Assembly: GCA_965248635.1 (NCBI GenBank) | Contig: OZ252114.1 | Coordinates: forward strand, 372,001-436,000 | Reading direction: 5' to 3' | DNA from: CBDAPI01 sp965248635 | GTDB taxonomy: Bacteria > Acidobacteriota > UBA6911 > RPQK01 > CBDAPI01 | Length of the DNA: 64,000 bases | Notes under the pieces: model-generated | The model's database searches: none | Seen by the model: the letters and a program-made list of their open reading frames with translations, nothing else | Told to the model about the DNA's origin: nothing | Part shown: piece by piece, positions 1 to 8,955 of the stretch | How the letters are laid out: each line of letters opens with the position of its first letter | How positions within the stretch are numbered: the stretch's first letter is position 1 | Translations under genes and position numbers: made by a program

Positions 1-1079
1 GGAGCTGTGGCAAACAGGGAAACGGCTGCGGCCAACGGGGCGATGAAGAGAAACGGGAAGAAGCAGAGACCGGCAAACACAGAAGTGAGCCCTGTCCTCC
101 CACCCACCGAGATTCCCGCGACACTCTCCACATAAGTCGGGGCCGGGGAGGTTCCAACCAGTCCCGATCCCACAGTGGCCACGGAGTCCACAATCAGAGC
201 CCTTTTCAGCCTCAGAGGATTCCCCTCCTTGTCCACCAGGCCGGCTGCCTGAGCGACGCCGACAAAGGAGGCCAGAGAATCGAAAAGATCCGTAAAGAGC
301 AGCGCTATGGCGGCAGGGATCAGGGCGAGTTGGAGGGCTTCGAGGGGGCGCATCTGCAAGAAGGCAGTTGAGAAATCGGGGGTGCTTAGCAGACGGTCGG
401 GCAGCGCAACCAGCCCCATCAGCCAGGCGGCGGCGCTGATGGCGAGAATCGACACCAGGAACGCCACCGGCCTGTACCGGTCCCACACTATACAGATCAG
501 GGCCAGGCCGGACATTGCCAGGACAGTCGGCATTCCAATGTCACCCATCTTGACAAGAGTCGATGAGTCGCCTGCCACGAGGTCGGCGTTCTTCAGCCCC
601 AGAAAGGTCAGCAGAAGCCCGATTCCTGCGGCCGTGGCACCTCTCAAGTGAGGCGGAATCGCCTCGATCATGAGGGCTCGAACCGGCGTCATGGAAAGTG
701 CTAGGAAGGCGACGCCGGTCCAGAACACCAGACCCAGTGCCACTTGCCAGGGAATCTCCCGGCCTGCAATCAATGTGTAGGCGACGAACGCGTTGAGCCC
801 CATTCCAGGAGCCAGAGCGTAAGGCAGACGAGCGTAGACTCCCATGAGTATCGTCGCCAGACCGGAGATGAGTAGCGTAGCCGTGAGGGCGCCCGAAAAA
901 GGGATTCCCGATCCATCTCCCGACAGTATGGCTGGATTGACGAAGATCACGTAGGCCATGGTGAGGAAGGTGGTCACGCCAGCCACGGCTTCACGGTAAA
1001 GAACACTCGTTTTCACAACTCCTTTCTTATAGGCAGCCAGACTGACAAAAGCACGGAAAAGTTCCCGCGCCTCCCACAT
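1..1079 (-). CDS. AzgA-type purine (guanine/hypoxanthine) permease, partial (C-terminus off window)
   Basis: This is the N-terminal ~360 residues of an inner-membrane NCS2/AzgA-family transporter, which imports hypoxanthine, guanine or adenine with protons. Reading the minus strand from ATG 1079 gives MWEARELFRAF, then the family hallmark VAGVTTFLTMAYVIFVNPAIL near residues 31-51, several hydrophobic helices, LPYALAPGMGLNAF, and LFTDLFDSLASF with TSPAPTYVESVAGI, the conserved substrate and ion region of AzgA proteins. The frame stays open to base 1, so the stop codon lies outside the window. A GTG at 1016 directly after AAGGAG is an alternative start, but its spacing is only 2 nt. The gene is divergent from the next one with about 40 bp between starts. 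Family assignment is firm; the exact substrate is inferred. Confidence 0.88.
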   Translation of the reverse strand, partial: MWEARELFRAFVSLAAYKKGVVKTSVLYREAVAGVTTFLTMAYVIFVNPAILSGDGSGIPFSGALTATLLISGLATILMGVYARLPYALAPGMGLNAFVAYTLIAGREIPWQVALGLVFWTGVAFLALSMTPVRALMIEAIPPHLRGATAAGIGLLLTFLGLKNADLVAGDSSTLVKMGDIGMPTVLAMSGLALICIVWDRYRPVAFLVSILAISAAAWLMGLVALPDRLLSTPDFSTAFLQMRPLEALQLALIPAAIALLFTDLFDSLASFVGVAQAAGLVDKEGNPLRLKRALIVDSVATVGSGLVGTSPAPTYVESVAGISVGGRTGLTSVFAGLCFFPFLFIAPLAAAVSLFATA

Positions 1080-1121
1080 TTTGAAGTTCACTCTTCCCCG
1101 CCCGTGAAATAATTGGAGGCT

Positions 1122-1877
1122 ATGGATCGAAGACTGTTGTGGCCACTGCTCATCCTTGTCCTGGGGCTGATCGCTTTGTTCGGATACTGTTATTCGGTGC
1201 GAACCGCAGATCAACTTGCAAGAGACGCCGGGGCTGAGATCAGCGGCACTCTGGAGAAATCTATCGGGGCGGTGAGCAAGCTGGCAGATCGATTTCGCTC
1301 CGAGAGCATCACGGAGACGTTTCGGGCTGCGATTCCCGAAATCGAGTCTGCCGGCTCGGGGCGACTGGAAGTGGCGACCGCCACGGTCACGGAGAGTTTT
1401 GAGAGAAGTGATGAGAAGAGGATCCTGTGGGGTCTGCTGTCTTTGGGGTCCACTATCAGCCAGATTCATGTGCCGGTGACCTATCGTTACCATGTCGAGC
1501 TGGCGGATCCCTGGAGGATCGAAGTGTCGGGGCCCACCTGCCTGGTCTTTGCCCCACCCATCAGGCCCAGCCAGCCCCCGGCTATTCATACGGACCGAAT
1601 GGAAAAGCGCAGCCAGAGTGACTGGACGCTCATGAGTGGTGAAGATCAGTTGGAAAAGCTCGAGCAGAGCATCACGCCCATTCTGCCTGGCTATGCAGAA
1701 GATCCCAGGCACCTCAACCTGGTCAAAGACAAATCTCGCCTCACTATTGGCAAGTTCATCAAGGACTGGCTGCTGCGTGAGGATCACTGGAGGGAGGACC
1801 GGTTTCGCCGTGTAGTGGTCTTCTTTCCCGATGAGGTGCTCCACCTGGAGCAGCCTCTAGAGGTAGAGGTTCGGTGA
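1122..1877 (+). CDS. Membrane-anchored protein of unknown function
   Basis: Start ATG 1122 is chosen because GGAGG ends 3 nt upstream; a TTG 9 bases earlier would overlap that site. The product is 251 residues. Residues 2-22 form one hydrophobic segment (LLWPLLILVLGLIALFGYC), which looks like an uncleaved anchor, followed by a helical charged stretch and then a soluble part with beta-like strands (HVPVTYRYHVEL, WRIEVSGPTCLVFAPP). No catalytic motif is visible. I do not recognise the family. The C-terminal half resembles the general look of membrane-anchored DUF4230-type proteins, but I cannot support that name. It converges on the SDR gene, whose stop is 4 bases away. Confidence 0.7.
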   Translation: MDRRLLWPLLILVLGLIALFGYCYSVRTADQLARDAGAEISGTLEKSIGAVSKLADRFRSESITETFRAAIPEIESAGSGRLEVATATVTESFERSDEKRILWGLLSLGSTISQIHVPVTYRYHVELADPWRIEVSGPTCLVFAPPIRPSQPPAIHTDRMEKRSQSDWTLMSGEDQLEKLEQSITPILPGYAEDPRHLNLVKDKSRLTIGKFIKDWLLREDHWREDRFRRVVVFFPDEVLHLEQPLEVEVR

Positions 1878-1881
1878 CCGG

Positions 1882-2646
1882 TCAATAGGTGGCCCGCCCG
1901 CCCGAGAGGTCGTAAACGGCCCCGGTTGAGAACGAGCACTCCGGACTGGAAAGGTAAGCCACCAGGGAGGCTACTTCCTCGGGCTGGCCCATTCTCCCCA
2001 TGGGGATCTTGGCTATCAGTGCCTCGTGCACCTCCTGGCCCACCAGTTTGGCACCCTCGGTCTCAATCACAGCCGGGCAAATGCAGTTCACGGAGACGCC
2101 GGTCAGGGCCAGTTCCTTTCCCAGAGCTTTGGTCAACCCGATCACTCCTGCCTTGGCCGTTGAGTAAGGGATCAGATCGGGATTGCCCTCTTTTCCGGCC
2201 ATAGAGGAGCTATTCACAATGCGACCGTAGCCCCGTTCAACCATGTGAGGGGAAAACGCCTTGCAGCCGTAGAACTGCGTGGTCAAGTTGAGGAGGAGTG
2301 ACCTTTCCCACACCTCATTGGACTGCTCATGGATGGGCGCACCCGGACAGGGCCAGCCGACGTTGTTGACCAGGATCTCCACTTTTCCATAAGCATCCAG
2401 AACGGTTCCGGCGAGCGTCTGCAGCGCCTTCCAGTCGGACACGTCTGCCTCATGCACGATGGCTCCAGCCCCAACAGCCTCGATGTCGCTGGCCACCTGC
2501 GCAGCAGCTTCACCATTGATGTCTACTAGAACAACCCGGGCACCTTCCCGGCCCAGTCTCTGGGCGATCGCCCGACCGAGCCCCTGGCCAGCTCCCGTGA
2601 CAACGGCAACATGATTCTCCAGGCGGCCTGAAATTGTTGTTTCCAT
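1882..2646 (-). CDS. SDR-family NAD(P)-dependent oxidoreductase
   Basis: This is a classical short-chain dehydrogenase/reductase of 254 residues. The Rossmann nucleotide site TGAGQGLG is near residues 17-24, LVDI follows beta-2, LVNNVG stands in place of the usual NNAG, and the catalytic set is Ser in NSSSMAG plus YSTAK. The C-terminus GAVYDLSGGRATY matches the usual end of FabG-like enzymes. Asp at the end of beta-2 (VLVDI) suggests NAD(H) preference. The upstream sequence AACTCCTCCT is the complement of a Shine-Dalgarno site, so the start has no visible ribosome site. The substrate cannot be told from sequence. Confidence 0.9.
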   Translation of the reverse strand: METTISGRLENHVAVVTGAGQGLGRAIAQRLGREGARVVLVDINGEAAAQVASDIEAVGAGAIVHEADVSDWKALQTLAGTVLDAYGKVEILVNNVGWPCPGAPIHEQSNEVWERSLLLNLTTQFYGCKAFSPHMVERGYGRIVNSSSMAGKEGNPDLIPYSTAKAGVIGLTKALGKELALTGVSVNCICPAVIETEGAKLVGQEVHEALIAKIPMGRMGQPEEVASLVAYLSSPECSFSTGAVYDLSGGRATY

Positions 2647-2744
2647 AGGAGGAGTTATACCTGGATTGGATTCCAGATTCCAGACAAGTTCTGGTTACCT
2701 GGTTACTGGTCGAAGGTCGTGAATTCGTGGAACTTGGAACGATC

Positions 2745-4292
2745 CTACCGCATGGGGAAGAGAAAACTCAAAACCAGCACCTCAACCAGGCCCGCAACCC
2801 CAATCGCAGCCAGGACGGGGGTCCAGGTCTTCAGTGTCTGCTTTTCCGTGAAGCCGCTCATTTTGCCCACCACCCAGAATCCACTGTCATTCATCCAGGA
2901 AATCGGCAGGGCTCCAAAGCCGATCGCGGCAAACAGATAGACGGGGTGGCAGGGCAGCACCGGCTCACTTCCCAGAATGGCCGCCATCATTCCGGAGGCG
3001 GTGATCATGGCAACCGTCCCCGAACCCTGAGCAATCTTCATAATCGAGGCCAGCATCCAGGCCAGCAGGATGTACCCGGCCGCTGCGTATTGGGCGTCCC
3101 CCATCCATCCCTGCAGGGCGTCACTGATGCCGCTGCGCGCCAGCATCTTTCCGAACGCTCCTCCGGCGGCAGTGATGAGGATGATTACACCGGCACTGAG
3201 AATGGCCGGCTCCAGCTTCTCGCTAAAGGTACGCAGAGAGAGTCGCTGATGCCGAATCAGAAGAGCAGCCGCGAAGCCGGTGCCGATGAGCAGCGCCATG
3301 TTCTTGTTACCGAGGAAGGCGGCAGTGGCCAGCAGCCAGTCCGGAACCGTAAGAACGGCTCCCTCCACCAGCGTCTCGAGTACCGTATTGCCCGATATGA
3401 GCACTACGGGAAGGAGGACCGGCAATACCGAAGGCAGGAATCCCGGCAATCGGGCTTCGGGCTTGTGCAGAATCTCCTCCAGTTGCTCATCGTCTACACC
3501 CAGTGCCGGTCCCGGCGAGATGTCCATACGGCGATTGATGAATATAGCCAGCCACAGCCCCACGGCGGCTGGAAAAAGTCCCAGCAGAAACCCGAATCCA
3601 ATGGCCGCGCCCAGCGTCAGCCCCTGGTCGGAGAGATTTTCGACCATCAGGAGGGGACCGGGTGTCGGAGGAACCAGGGAGTGGGTGATCACGCCCCCGG
3701 TGCAAATGGCGAGAACATAGAGCAGAAAGTTCTTCCCCGTGCGCAGCCGCAGGGCACGGGCCAGCGGGATCAGCAGGAAAAATACGGTGTCGAAAAACAC
3801 TGGGATGGACAGAAAGTAACCGCTGCTCAGGAGAGCCAGAGGTGCCCGTTTCTCTCCCAGCAAGGCGAGCAGCCGACGGGTGATCTTGTCGGCGGCACCA
3901 CTCTCCAAGAGACACTGGCCAATGATGGCGGCCAGGACGATGACCAATCCGATGCTGGCCGCCGTGGTGCCAAATTCACGCGTGGTCAGCTCCAGAGCCT
4001 GAACTGCGCCTGCCCCCGGCTTGCGGGGGCTCGTCTCTAGGCGTCCTCTCACTTCCTGGCGAAGTGCCCGACTCAGCCGCTGGTGCTCGTCCGCCCTGAT
4101 CGCCCCGCTTTCCAGCCTGAAGTTCAGTCTGGCCCTTTCCAACTCCACTTCTTCCTTGAGACCCAGCGGGACGGGGGAGAGCAATCCAACCAGGAAGGCA
4201 GCCAGAATCAGGGCCAGAAAAGGATGGATCTTGAAGACCGTAACGGCCAGGATGACGAAAAGAATGCCTGTCAGAAGAACTGCAAAAGCCAT
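2745..4292 (-). CDS. GntP-family permease (gluconate/organic acid importer)
   Basis: Inner-membrane permease of the Gnt/GntP family, which carries gluconate, glycerate or similar hydroxy acids with protons. I place the start at ATG 4292 (MAFAVLLTGILFV); the frame is open upstream through a hairpin repeat, but that extension reads as junk. Family marks are TTREFGTTAASIGLVIVLAAIIGQCLLESGAADKI, SSGYFLSIPVFFDTVFFLLIPLA, HSLVPPTPGPL and the end segment ISWMNDSGFWVVGKMSGF. The protein is 515 residues against ~440 usual. A charged ~50-residue stretch (EEVELERARLNFRLESG...) lies between the first two membrane segments and explains the extra length. No Shine-Dalgarno is obvious at the chosen start. 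Confidence 0.87.
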   Translation of the reverse strand: MAFAVLLTGILFVILAVTVFKIHPFLALILAAFLVGLLSPVPLGLKEEVELERARLNFRLESGAIRADEHQRLSRALRQEVRGRLETSPRKPGAGAVQALELTTREFGTTAASIGLVIVLAAIIGQCLLESGAADKITRRLLALLGEKRAPLALLSSGYFLSIPVFFDTVFFLLIPLARALRLRTGKNFLLYVLAICTGGVITHSLVPPTPGPLLMVENLSDQGLTLGAAIGFGFLLGLFPAAVGLWLAIFINRRMDISPGPALGVDDEQLEEILHKPEARLPGFLPSVLPVLLPVVLISGNTVLETLVEGAVLTVPDWLLATAAFLGNKNMALLIGTGFAAALLIRHQRLSLRTFSEKLEPAILSAGVIILITAAGGAFGKMLARSGISDALQGWMGDAQYAAAGYILLAWMLASIMKIAQGSGTVAMITASGMMAAILGSEPVLPCHPVYLFAAIGFGALPISWMNDSGFWVVGKMSGFTEKQTLKTWTPVLAAIGVAGLVEVLVLSFLFPMR

Positions 4293-4383
4293 AAAGGTGA
4301 GTACTAGTTTCCCTTTTGCGAGCCCAAAATCAAGAGCAAAAGTCAGAAGTGCAATCGGGAGGACCGTGCGTGGTCCGATACTG

Positions 4384-4453
4384 AGAGTGGGAGGGGGCTC
4401 AGGGCGGAGAACGTTTAAATTCCCGGCCGCAGCCCTGAGCCCCCTCCCACTCT
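4384..4453. repeat. Hairpin repeat element, copy A
   Basis: A 22-bp perfect inverted repeat (4384-4405 with 4432-4453; arm AGAGTGGGAGGGGGCTCAGG...) encloses a 26-base loop with GTTTAAAT at its centre. Related copies lie at 48017-48092 and 48181-48250. It sits between gntP (start 4292) and the trpA stop at 4537. On RNA it would form a very stable stem with no U-tract, so it is not a classical terminator. Confidence 0.92.
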
Positions 4454-4536
4454 TCGCCACCGTGTGATGTTTCGTGGCGTAGGACGACCCTTCATAGAAA
4501 CGGCTCCTACCCTCTAGTCGCCATGGTTCAACGACG

Positions 4537-5307
4537 TCACCGATCAGGGAGGAGATTTCGCACCAGCTTCCCCACCCGGGCGGGAAGATCAGGAGCGTCC
4601 CGATTCTCCTCAATGAATTGAACAATTGCCGATCCCACCACGGCTCCCTCTGCCCACTGCCAGACCCGTTCTACGTCTTCCCGCGTGGTGATTCCAAATC
4701 CCACGGCGATGGGCAGATCCGTAAACCTGCGGACGCGTTCCACCGTGGCAGGCACGGATTCGGAGACATCCGTCTGTCGACCCGTAACTCCTGTACGGGC
4801 CACCAGATAGAGAAATCCCCGGCTGCTTTTGGAGATGGCTTCGAGCCTTTGATCCGAAGACGTGGGAGCTACCAGGAAGATCGTGTCGAGCCCCTTGAAC
4901 GAATTCAGTCTCAGATATTCCTCGGGGGTCAGGTCAGAGATGAGAATGCCATCCAGTCCGACTTCCCGGGCCCGTGCTTCCAGCCTTTCCAGCCCGTACT
5001 GGTAGACGGGATTCATGTAGGTCATGAGGATGATGCCCGTGGCCGATTGCGACCGGAACTGGCGGATCACATCAAGCATGTCGTCGATCGAGTAGCCGTG
5101 TTCCAGGGCCGAAAAAGAAGAGCGCTGGATGACGGGACCGTCAGCGATGGGATCCGAAAACGGAACCCCCAGCTCGATGATGTCGGATCCGGCCCCTGCC
5201 AGTTCCAGCAGGATTTCCAGAGTCGTCTCCAGGTCCGGGTGACCGGCGGTGACGAAGGGGAGAAAACACCTATTCCTGTTGCCGAAGATCTCTGACAGTC
5301 TCGACAT
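4537..5307 (-). CDS. trpA: Tryptophan synthase alpha chain
   Basis: Cleaves indole-3-glycerol phosphate to indole and glyceraldehyde 3-phosphate; the indole is channelled to TrpB. The 256-residue TIM barrel shows FVTAGHPD, then IIELGVPFSDPIADGPVIQ, which carries the catalytic Glu45 and Asp56, MTYMNPVYQYG, LISDLTPEE, and the phosphate-binding GFGITTREDV and GAVVGSAIVQ. It is the last gene of the trp operon. Its start lies inside trpB with a 38-base overlap, which suggests coupled translation. Downstream lies hairpin repeat copy A, which could protect the 3' end of the operon mRNA. Confidence 0.97.
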   Translation of the reverse strand: MSRLSEIFGNRNRCFLPFVTAGHPDLETTLEILLELAGAGSDIIELGVPFSDPIADGPVIQRSSFSALEHGYSIDDMLDVIRQFRSQSATGIILMTYMNPVYQYGLERLEARAREVGLDGILISDLTPEEYLRLNSFKGLDTIFLVAPTSSDQRLEAISKSSRGFLYLVARTGVTGRQTDVSESVPATVERVRRFTDLPIAVGFGITTREDVERVWQWAEGAVVGSAIVQFIEENRDAPDLPARVGKLVRNLLPDR

Positions 5308-6517
5308 CTTTGTCTCCTCGTCCGGAAAGGTTTACGATCACCACCGGGTTCTCCCCGAGTTCGCGGAGCGTCCCATCCTCCCCCATCTTAAGAAGCTGAG
5401 CCACTGCATGGGCGGATTCCAGTGCCGGCATGACGCCTTCCAGCAGATTCAGCTGGTCAAAAGCTTCCAATGCCTCCCGATCCGACACAGCCGTATACTT
5501 GACCCGTCCCAAATCGTGAAGCAGGGCATGCTCGGGCCCGATCGAGGGATAGTCCAGCCCGGCCGAGACGCTGTGGGTCTTCGCGATCTGCCCTCCCTCG
5601 TCCTGCAGAACGTAGCTGAAGGTCCCGTGGAGAACACCCTGGTTCCCCCCTTGAAAGCGAGCGGCATGTTCACCCAGTTCCAGCCCACAACCTCCTGCTT
5701 CCACCCCGATCATTTCAATCTGAGGATGCTTCAGAAACTCGTAGAACAAACCGATCGAGTTGCTGCCCCCTCCCACACAGGCGATCAAGAGTTCAGGAAG
5801 CCGACCCTGCTGGTCGAGGATCTGCCTCTCGGCCTCACGCCCGATGACGGATTGAAAGTCTCGAACCATCACCGGATAGGGGTGGGCTCCCAGGACCGAG
5901 CCCAGCAGGTAATGAGTCGTGTCGACATGGGTCACCCAGTCGCGCATGGCTTCATTAATCGCGTCCTTGAGCGTGCAGGAGCCTGCATCAACCGGAGTCA
6001 CGTGCGCTCCCAGCAGCTCCATTCGAAAGACATTCAAAGCCTGCCGGCGCATGTCCTCCGTCCCCATGTAGATCTCGCACTCCAGACCCAGCAGCGCGCA
6101 CACGGTGGCAGTAGCAACTCCGTGCTGCCCGGCTCCGGTCTCCGCAATGATCCGGCGCTTCCCCATACGCCTGGCCAGCAGGCCCTGTCCTATCGCGTTA
6201 TTGATCTTGTGGGCACCGGTGTGGGCCAGATCCTCCCTCTTCAGGTAGACGGTGGCTCCCACCCTGCGGGATAGCCGATCCGCCCGATACAGGGGAGTCG
6301 GTCGACCAACATAGTGTTTGAGCAGGTGCGACAGTTCCTCTTGAAAAGAGGAATCAGAACAAGCCTCTCGATACGCCTGTTCCAGGGCCTCCAGCGGAGA
6401 CATCAATGTCTCAGGAACGAACTTGCCCCCGTACACACCGAAGTGGCCATCGAGGTCCGGTTGCGAGAGGGGCTCCAAGCTCTGGTTCGGTGAGCGGTCC
6501 TGATCCGTTTCGCTCAT
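5270..6517 (-). CDS. trpB: Tryptophan synthase beta chain
   Basis: PLP enzyme that joins indole and serine to give tryptophan in the TrpA2B2 complex. The 415-residue product is normal for TrpB1-type chains. GHFGVYGGKFVPETLM marks the N-terminal region, HTGAHKINNAIGQ carries the PLP lysine (K104), ETGAGQHG and LLGSVLGAHPYPVMVRDFQ are conserved, and CVGGGSNSIG is the phosphate-binding glycine loop. An N-terminal extension of about 20 polar residues precedes the conserved fold. It overlaps trpF by 4 bases (ATGA) and trpA by 38 bases. Confidence 0.98.
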   Translation of the reverse strand: MSETDQDRSPNQSLEPLSQPDLDGHFGVYGGKFVPETLMSPLEALEQAYREACSDSSFQEELSHLLKHYVGRPTPLYRADRLSRRVGATVYLKREDLAHTGAHKINNAIGQGLLARRMGKRRIIAETGAGQHGVATATVCALLGLECEIYMGTEDMRRQALNVFRMELLGAHVTPVDAGSCTLKDAINEAMRDWVTHVDTTHYLLGSVLGAHPYPVMVRDFQSVIGREAERQILDQQGRLPELLIACVGGGSNSIGLFYEFLKHPQIEMIGVEAGGCGLELGEHAARFQGGNQGVLHGTFSYVLQDEGGQIAKTHSVSAGLDYPSIGPEHALLHDLGRVKYTAVSDREALEAFDQLNLLEGVMPALESAHAVAQLLKMGEDGTLRELGENPVVIVNLSGRGDKDVETVRDLRQQE

Positions 6518-7143
6518 GCTTGTTTCTCGCCTGTGAAGTACTTCCCCAGGGCGTTGCGTAAAAAGAGTTCGACCTTGCGCGGATCTTTGCGGCCCGGAGA
6601 CTCTTCCACACCGGAACTGACATCCACTCCGATCGGATTCAGCATCTGAATTGCCTCACCGACGTTGTCCGGTGTCAGTCCTCCCGAGAGGATGAAGGGT
6701 CGCCGTACCGAGTTCAAGCTCTGCCAATCGGCTTTGATCCCGCACCCCCGAGAGCTGTCGATGAAGAGATCGCAGTTGGGGAAGGATTCCATCTCACCTG
6801 GCTCTACCGCTACCCATACTCTCTTTCCAAAGTTGCGGATCTCCTGCTCGCTCTCAAGACCATGCAGTTGAAGGACATCGAGTTCGGTAGCCGGAGCCGT
6901 CTCGGGAGAACCAACGAACACACCCACTTTCAAGCAGGAGGAGGGCAGAGAGCCCATGATCCTGGCAGCCAGGGACGGGGTGACACAGCGGGGGCTCCGG
7001 GCATAGAACACGAAGCCCAGCGCATTGGCTCCGCATTTCACGGCCCACCGAGCATCTTCCACACAAGTGATCCCACAGATCTTCAGGATGGTTCCGGGGT
7101 CCGAGTTCCGGGTTCCGGATTCCGAGTTCACTTCAGTTTCCAT
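6514..7143 (-). CDS. trpF: Phosphoribosylanthranilate isomerase
   Basis: Amadori rearrangement step of tryptophan synthesis. I chose ATG 7143 (METEVNSESGTRN) because GAGGGAGA lies just upstream and the start sits inside the last codons of trpC, as in a coupled operon. Conserved marks are LKICGIT with the catalytic Cys, ALGFVFYARSPRCV, DVLQLHG, FILSGGLTPDNV and GVDVSSGVEESPGRKD with the catalytic Asp. The fold proper starts at about residue 18. The preceding SESGTRNSDPGT is encoded by a run of degenerate 7-bp repeats (7090-7129) of the kind found between genes here, so the N-terminal tail appears to be repeat-derived. Length is 209 residues. Confidence 0.93.
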   Translation of the reverse strand: METEVNSESGTRNSDPGTILKICGITCVEDARWAVKCGANALGFVFYARSPRCVTPSLAARIMGSLPSSCLKVGVFVGSPETAPATELDVLQLHGLESEQEIRNFGKRVWVAVEPGEMESFPNCDLFIDSSRGCGIKADWQSLNSVRRPFILSGGLTPDNVGEAIQMLNPIGVDVSSGVEESPGRKDPRKVELFLRNALGKYFTGEKQA

Positions 7144-7942
7144 CTTTCTCTCCCTCGAGCAATTCTCGAAGGATCTCACCCGGCTTTTGGCTGTTCATGA
7201 AGTGGGACCCGATGAGGAAGCCGGAGAATCCTGCCTCGCGGAGTTCCAGAAGCTGAGCTCGTTCCGAGAGGCCCGATTCCGCAATTAGCAAATATCCGTC
7301 GTCCCCCTCCAGTCGCCTGGCGATGTCGAACGAAGTTGTCAGATTAATCTGGAAATCGTTCAGGTTGCGATTATTGACACCAATGATGCTGGCCCCCTCG
7401 TCGATGGCAATCTCCAGCTCCCAGGGGTCGTGCACTTCCACCACCACCCCCAGTTGGAACTCTTCGGCGGAGGAGAGCAGGCTGGCCAGTTGCGGCCGTT
7501 CCAGAGAAGCCACGATGGCCAGTATGGCGGAGGCACCCCAGGCTCTGGACTCGATGACCTGGTAGGGGTCGAACAGAAAATCCTTGCGCAGCAGCGGCAG
7601 ATCTGAAAACTCCTTCCGAATGTCTTTCAGATACGCAGGTTCGCCTGCAAAATACGTCTTCTCCGTCACAACGGAGAGAGCAACCGCCCCGCTGTCGCGG
7701 TATTGTCTGGCGACTTCGACGGGCTCCAGTTGACACGGGAAAGGACCTCGGCTCGGGCTCCGGTACTTGACCTCCGCGATGATGTTGAGTCCATCGCCGC
7801 CGAGAGCAGTATCAAAAGCCGGAGGAGTGCCTTCCGGAATCGCATCCAGGAGGGACCCCCGTGGAAACTGCTGTCGGACAGCTTCCAGTTCCCGTTGCTT
7901 GGCAGCAACAATCTCGTCTAGAATGCCGGTACTTTTCTTCAT
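7133..7942 (-). CDS. trpC: Indole-3-glycerol phosphate synthase
   Basis: Decarboxylating ring closure of CdRP to indole-3-glycerol phosphate. The 269-residue barrel has ILDEIVAAKQRELE at the N-terminus, IIAEVKYRSPSRGPF with the catalytic Lys, LSVVTEKTYFAG, LLRKDFLFDPYQVIESRAWGA, VEVHDPWELEIAI, IIGVNNRNL and LIAESGLS with GFLIGSHFM. It is a stand-alone enzyme, not a TrpC-TrpF fusion. Its start overlaps the trpD stop by 4 bases (ATGA), and its stop lies just inside the trpF coding start. Confidence 0.97.
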   Translation of the reverse strand: MKKSTGILDEIVAAKQRELEAVRQQFPRGSLLDAIPEGTPPAFDTALGGDGLNIIAEVKYRSPSRGPFPCQLEPVEVARQYRDSGAVALSVVTEKTYFAGEPAYLKDIRKEFSDLPLLRKDFLFDPYQVIESRAWGASAILAIVASLERPQLASLLSSAEEFQLGVVVEVHDPWELEIAIDEGASIIGVNNRNLNDFQINLTTSFDIARRLEGDDGYLLIAESGLSERAQLLELREAGFSGFLIGSHFMNSQKPGEILRELLEGEKDGN

Positions 7943-8955
7943 GAGCTCTGGCTGGTTTCAATCAGTTCCTGGAGTTTTCGATAGGCCGAACCACTCGAAA
8001 TCGACACCTCGGCTTGCTTGAGAGCGTCCATCAGCGAGACGTCCGCGGCCAGATGAATGGCCGCAGCCGAGTTCATTACGACCAGGTCGCTGAGATCATC
8101 GCGGCGCTTGCCCTCGAGAATCTCGAGACAGAGGCGGGCATTTGTATCGGGATCCCCTCCCTTGATTTCCGGCGGCGCGGCATCCTGGTAATGGAAACCG
8201 TAATCAGCCGGATCGAGTTCAAACTCGCGGACGGCTTCGCTGGTGACCTCGGCGATCAGGGTTGGCGCTCGCACCGAAATTTCGTCCAGACCATCCAGGC
8301 TGTGGACCACCCAGGACCGCTTCGTTCCCAGCAGGTGGAGGGCCCTGGCAAGGCGCTCGGCCACTTGGGGATCGAAAACACCAACCACTTGAAAGGTAGC
8401 TCCCGCCGGATTGGTCAGAGGCCCCAACAGATTGAAGATAGTGCGGTGGGGAATCTGTCTTCGAATTCCTGCAACTCGCTTCATGGCGGGATGGAACGCC
8501 GGAGCAAAGAGAAAGGCGAGGCCGTTGCGATCCAAGCAGCGTTGGACCGTCTCCAGCGGGGCATCGATACGAACCCCCAGCGCTTCCAGCAGGTCGGCGC
8601 TCCCGGAGCGCGAGGTAGCCGCACGGTTGCCGTGTTTCGCGACCGCGATTCCAGCCCCGGCGATCACGAAGGCCGCGGTCGTCGATACGTTAAAAGAAGC
8701 AGCCCCACCCCCGGTTCCTGCCGTGTCCACCAGGTGGGCGCGAGGAGCATCGAGTTTCACGGAGTACTTACGCATGGTCTGGGCAAACCCGGCGATCTCC
8801 TGGGCGGTTTCCCCTTTCCCCGAAAGTGCGGTCAGAAAACAGCCGATCGCGAGATCGCTGGTTGCCTCCTCAAACAAGGCTTCCACGGCCCCCTGCGCCT
8901 CTTCGCTGGAAAGAGCGTCTCCTGATACAACCTTGCGGGTCAGTTCTTCAAGCAT
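7939..8955 (-). CDS. trpD: Anthranilate phosphoribosyltransferase
   Basis: Transfers the phosphoribosyl group of PRPP to anthranilate. The 338-residue enzyme has the PRPP-binding DTAGTGGGAASFNVSTTAAFV (GTGG type), VAKHGNRAATSRSGSADLLEALGV, FAPAFHPAMKRVAGIRRQIPHRTIFNLLGPLTNPA, and the divalent-metal stretch HSLDGLDEIS. It overlaps trpG by 16 bases and trpC by 4. The order trpE-G-D-C-F-B-A with continuous overlaps implies one transcript from a promoter near 11085. Confidence 0.97.
   Translation of the reverse strand: MLEELTRKVVSGDALSSEEAQGAVEALFEEATSDLAIGCFLTALSGKGETAQEIAGFAQTMRKYSVKLDAPRAHLVDTAGTGGGAASFNVSTTAAFVIAGAGIAVAKHGNRAATSRSGSADLLEALGVRIDAPLETVQRCLDRNGLAFLFAPAFHPAMKRVAGIRRQIPHRTIFNLLGPLTNPAGATFQVVGVFDPQVAERLARALHLLGTKRSWVVHSLDGLDEISVRAPTLIAEVTSEAVREFELDPADYGFHYQDAAPPEIKGGDPDTNARLCLEILEGKRRDDLSDLVVMNSAAAIHLAADVSLMDALKQAEVSISSGSAYRKLQELIETSQSS

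Noticed and set aside
2727..4040. 437-codon plus-strand ORF
   Set aside because: Lies antisense to the GntP permease gene; its product is Gln/Arg/Gly-rich and shows no domain, whereas the minus-strand frame has clear family motifs.
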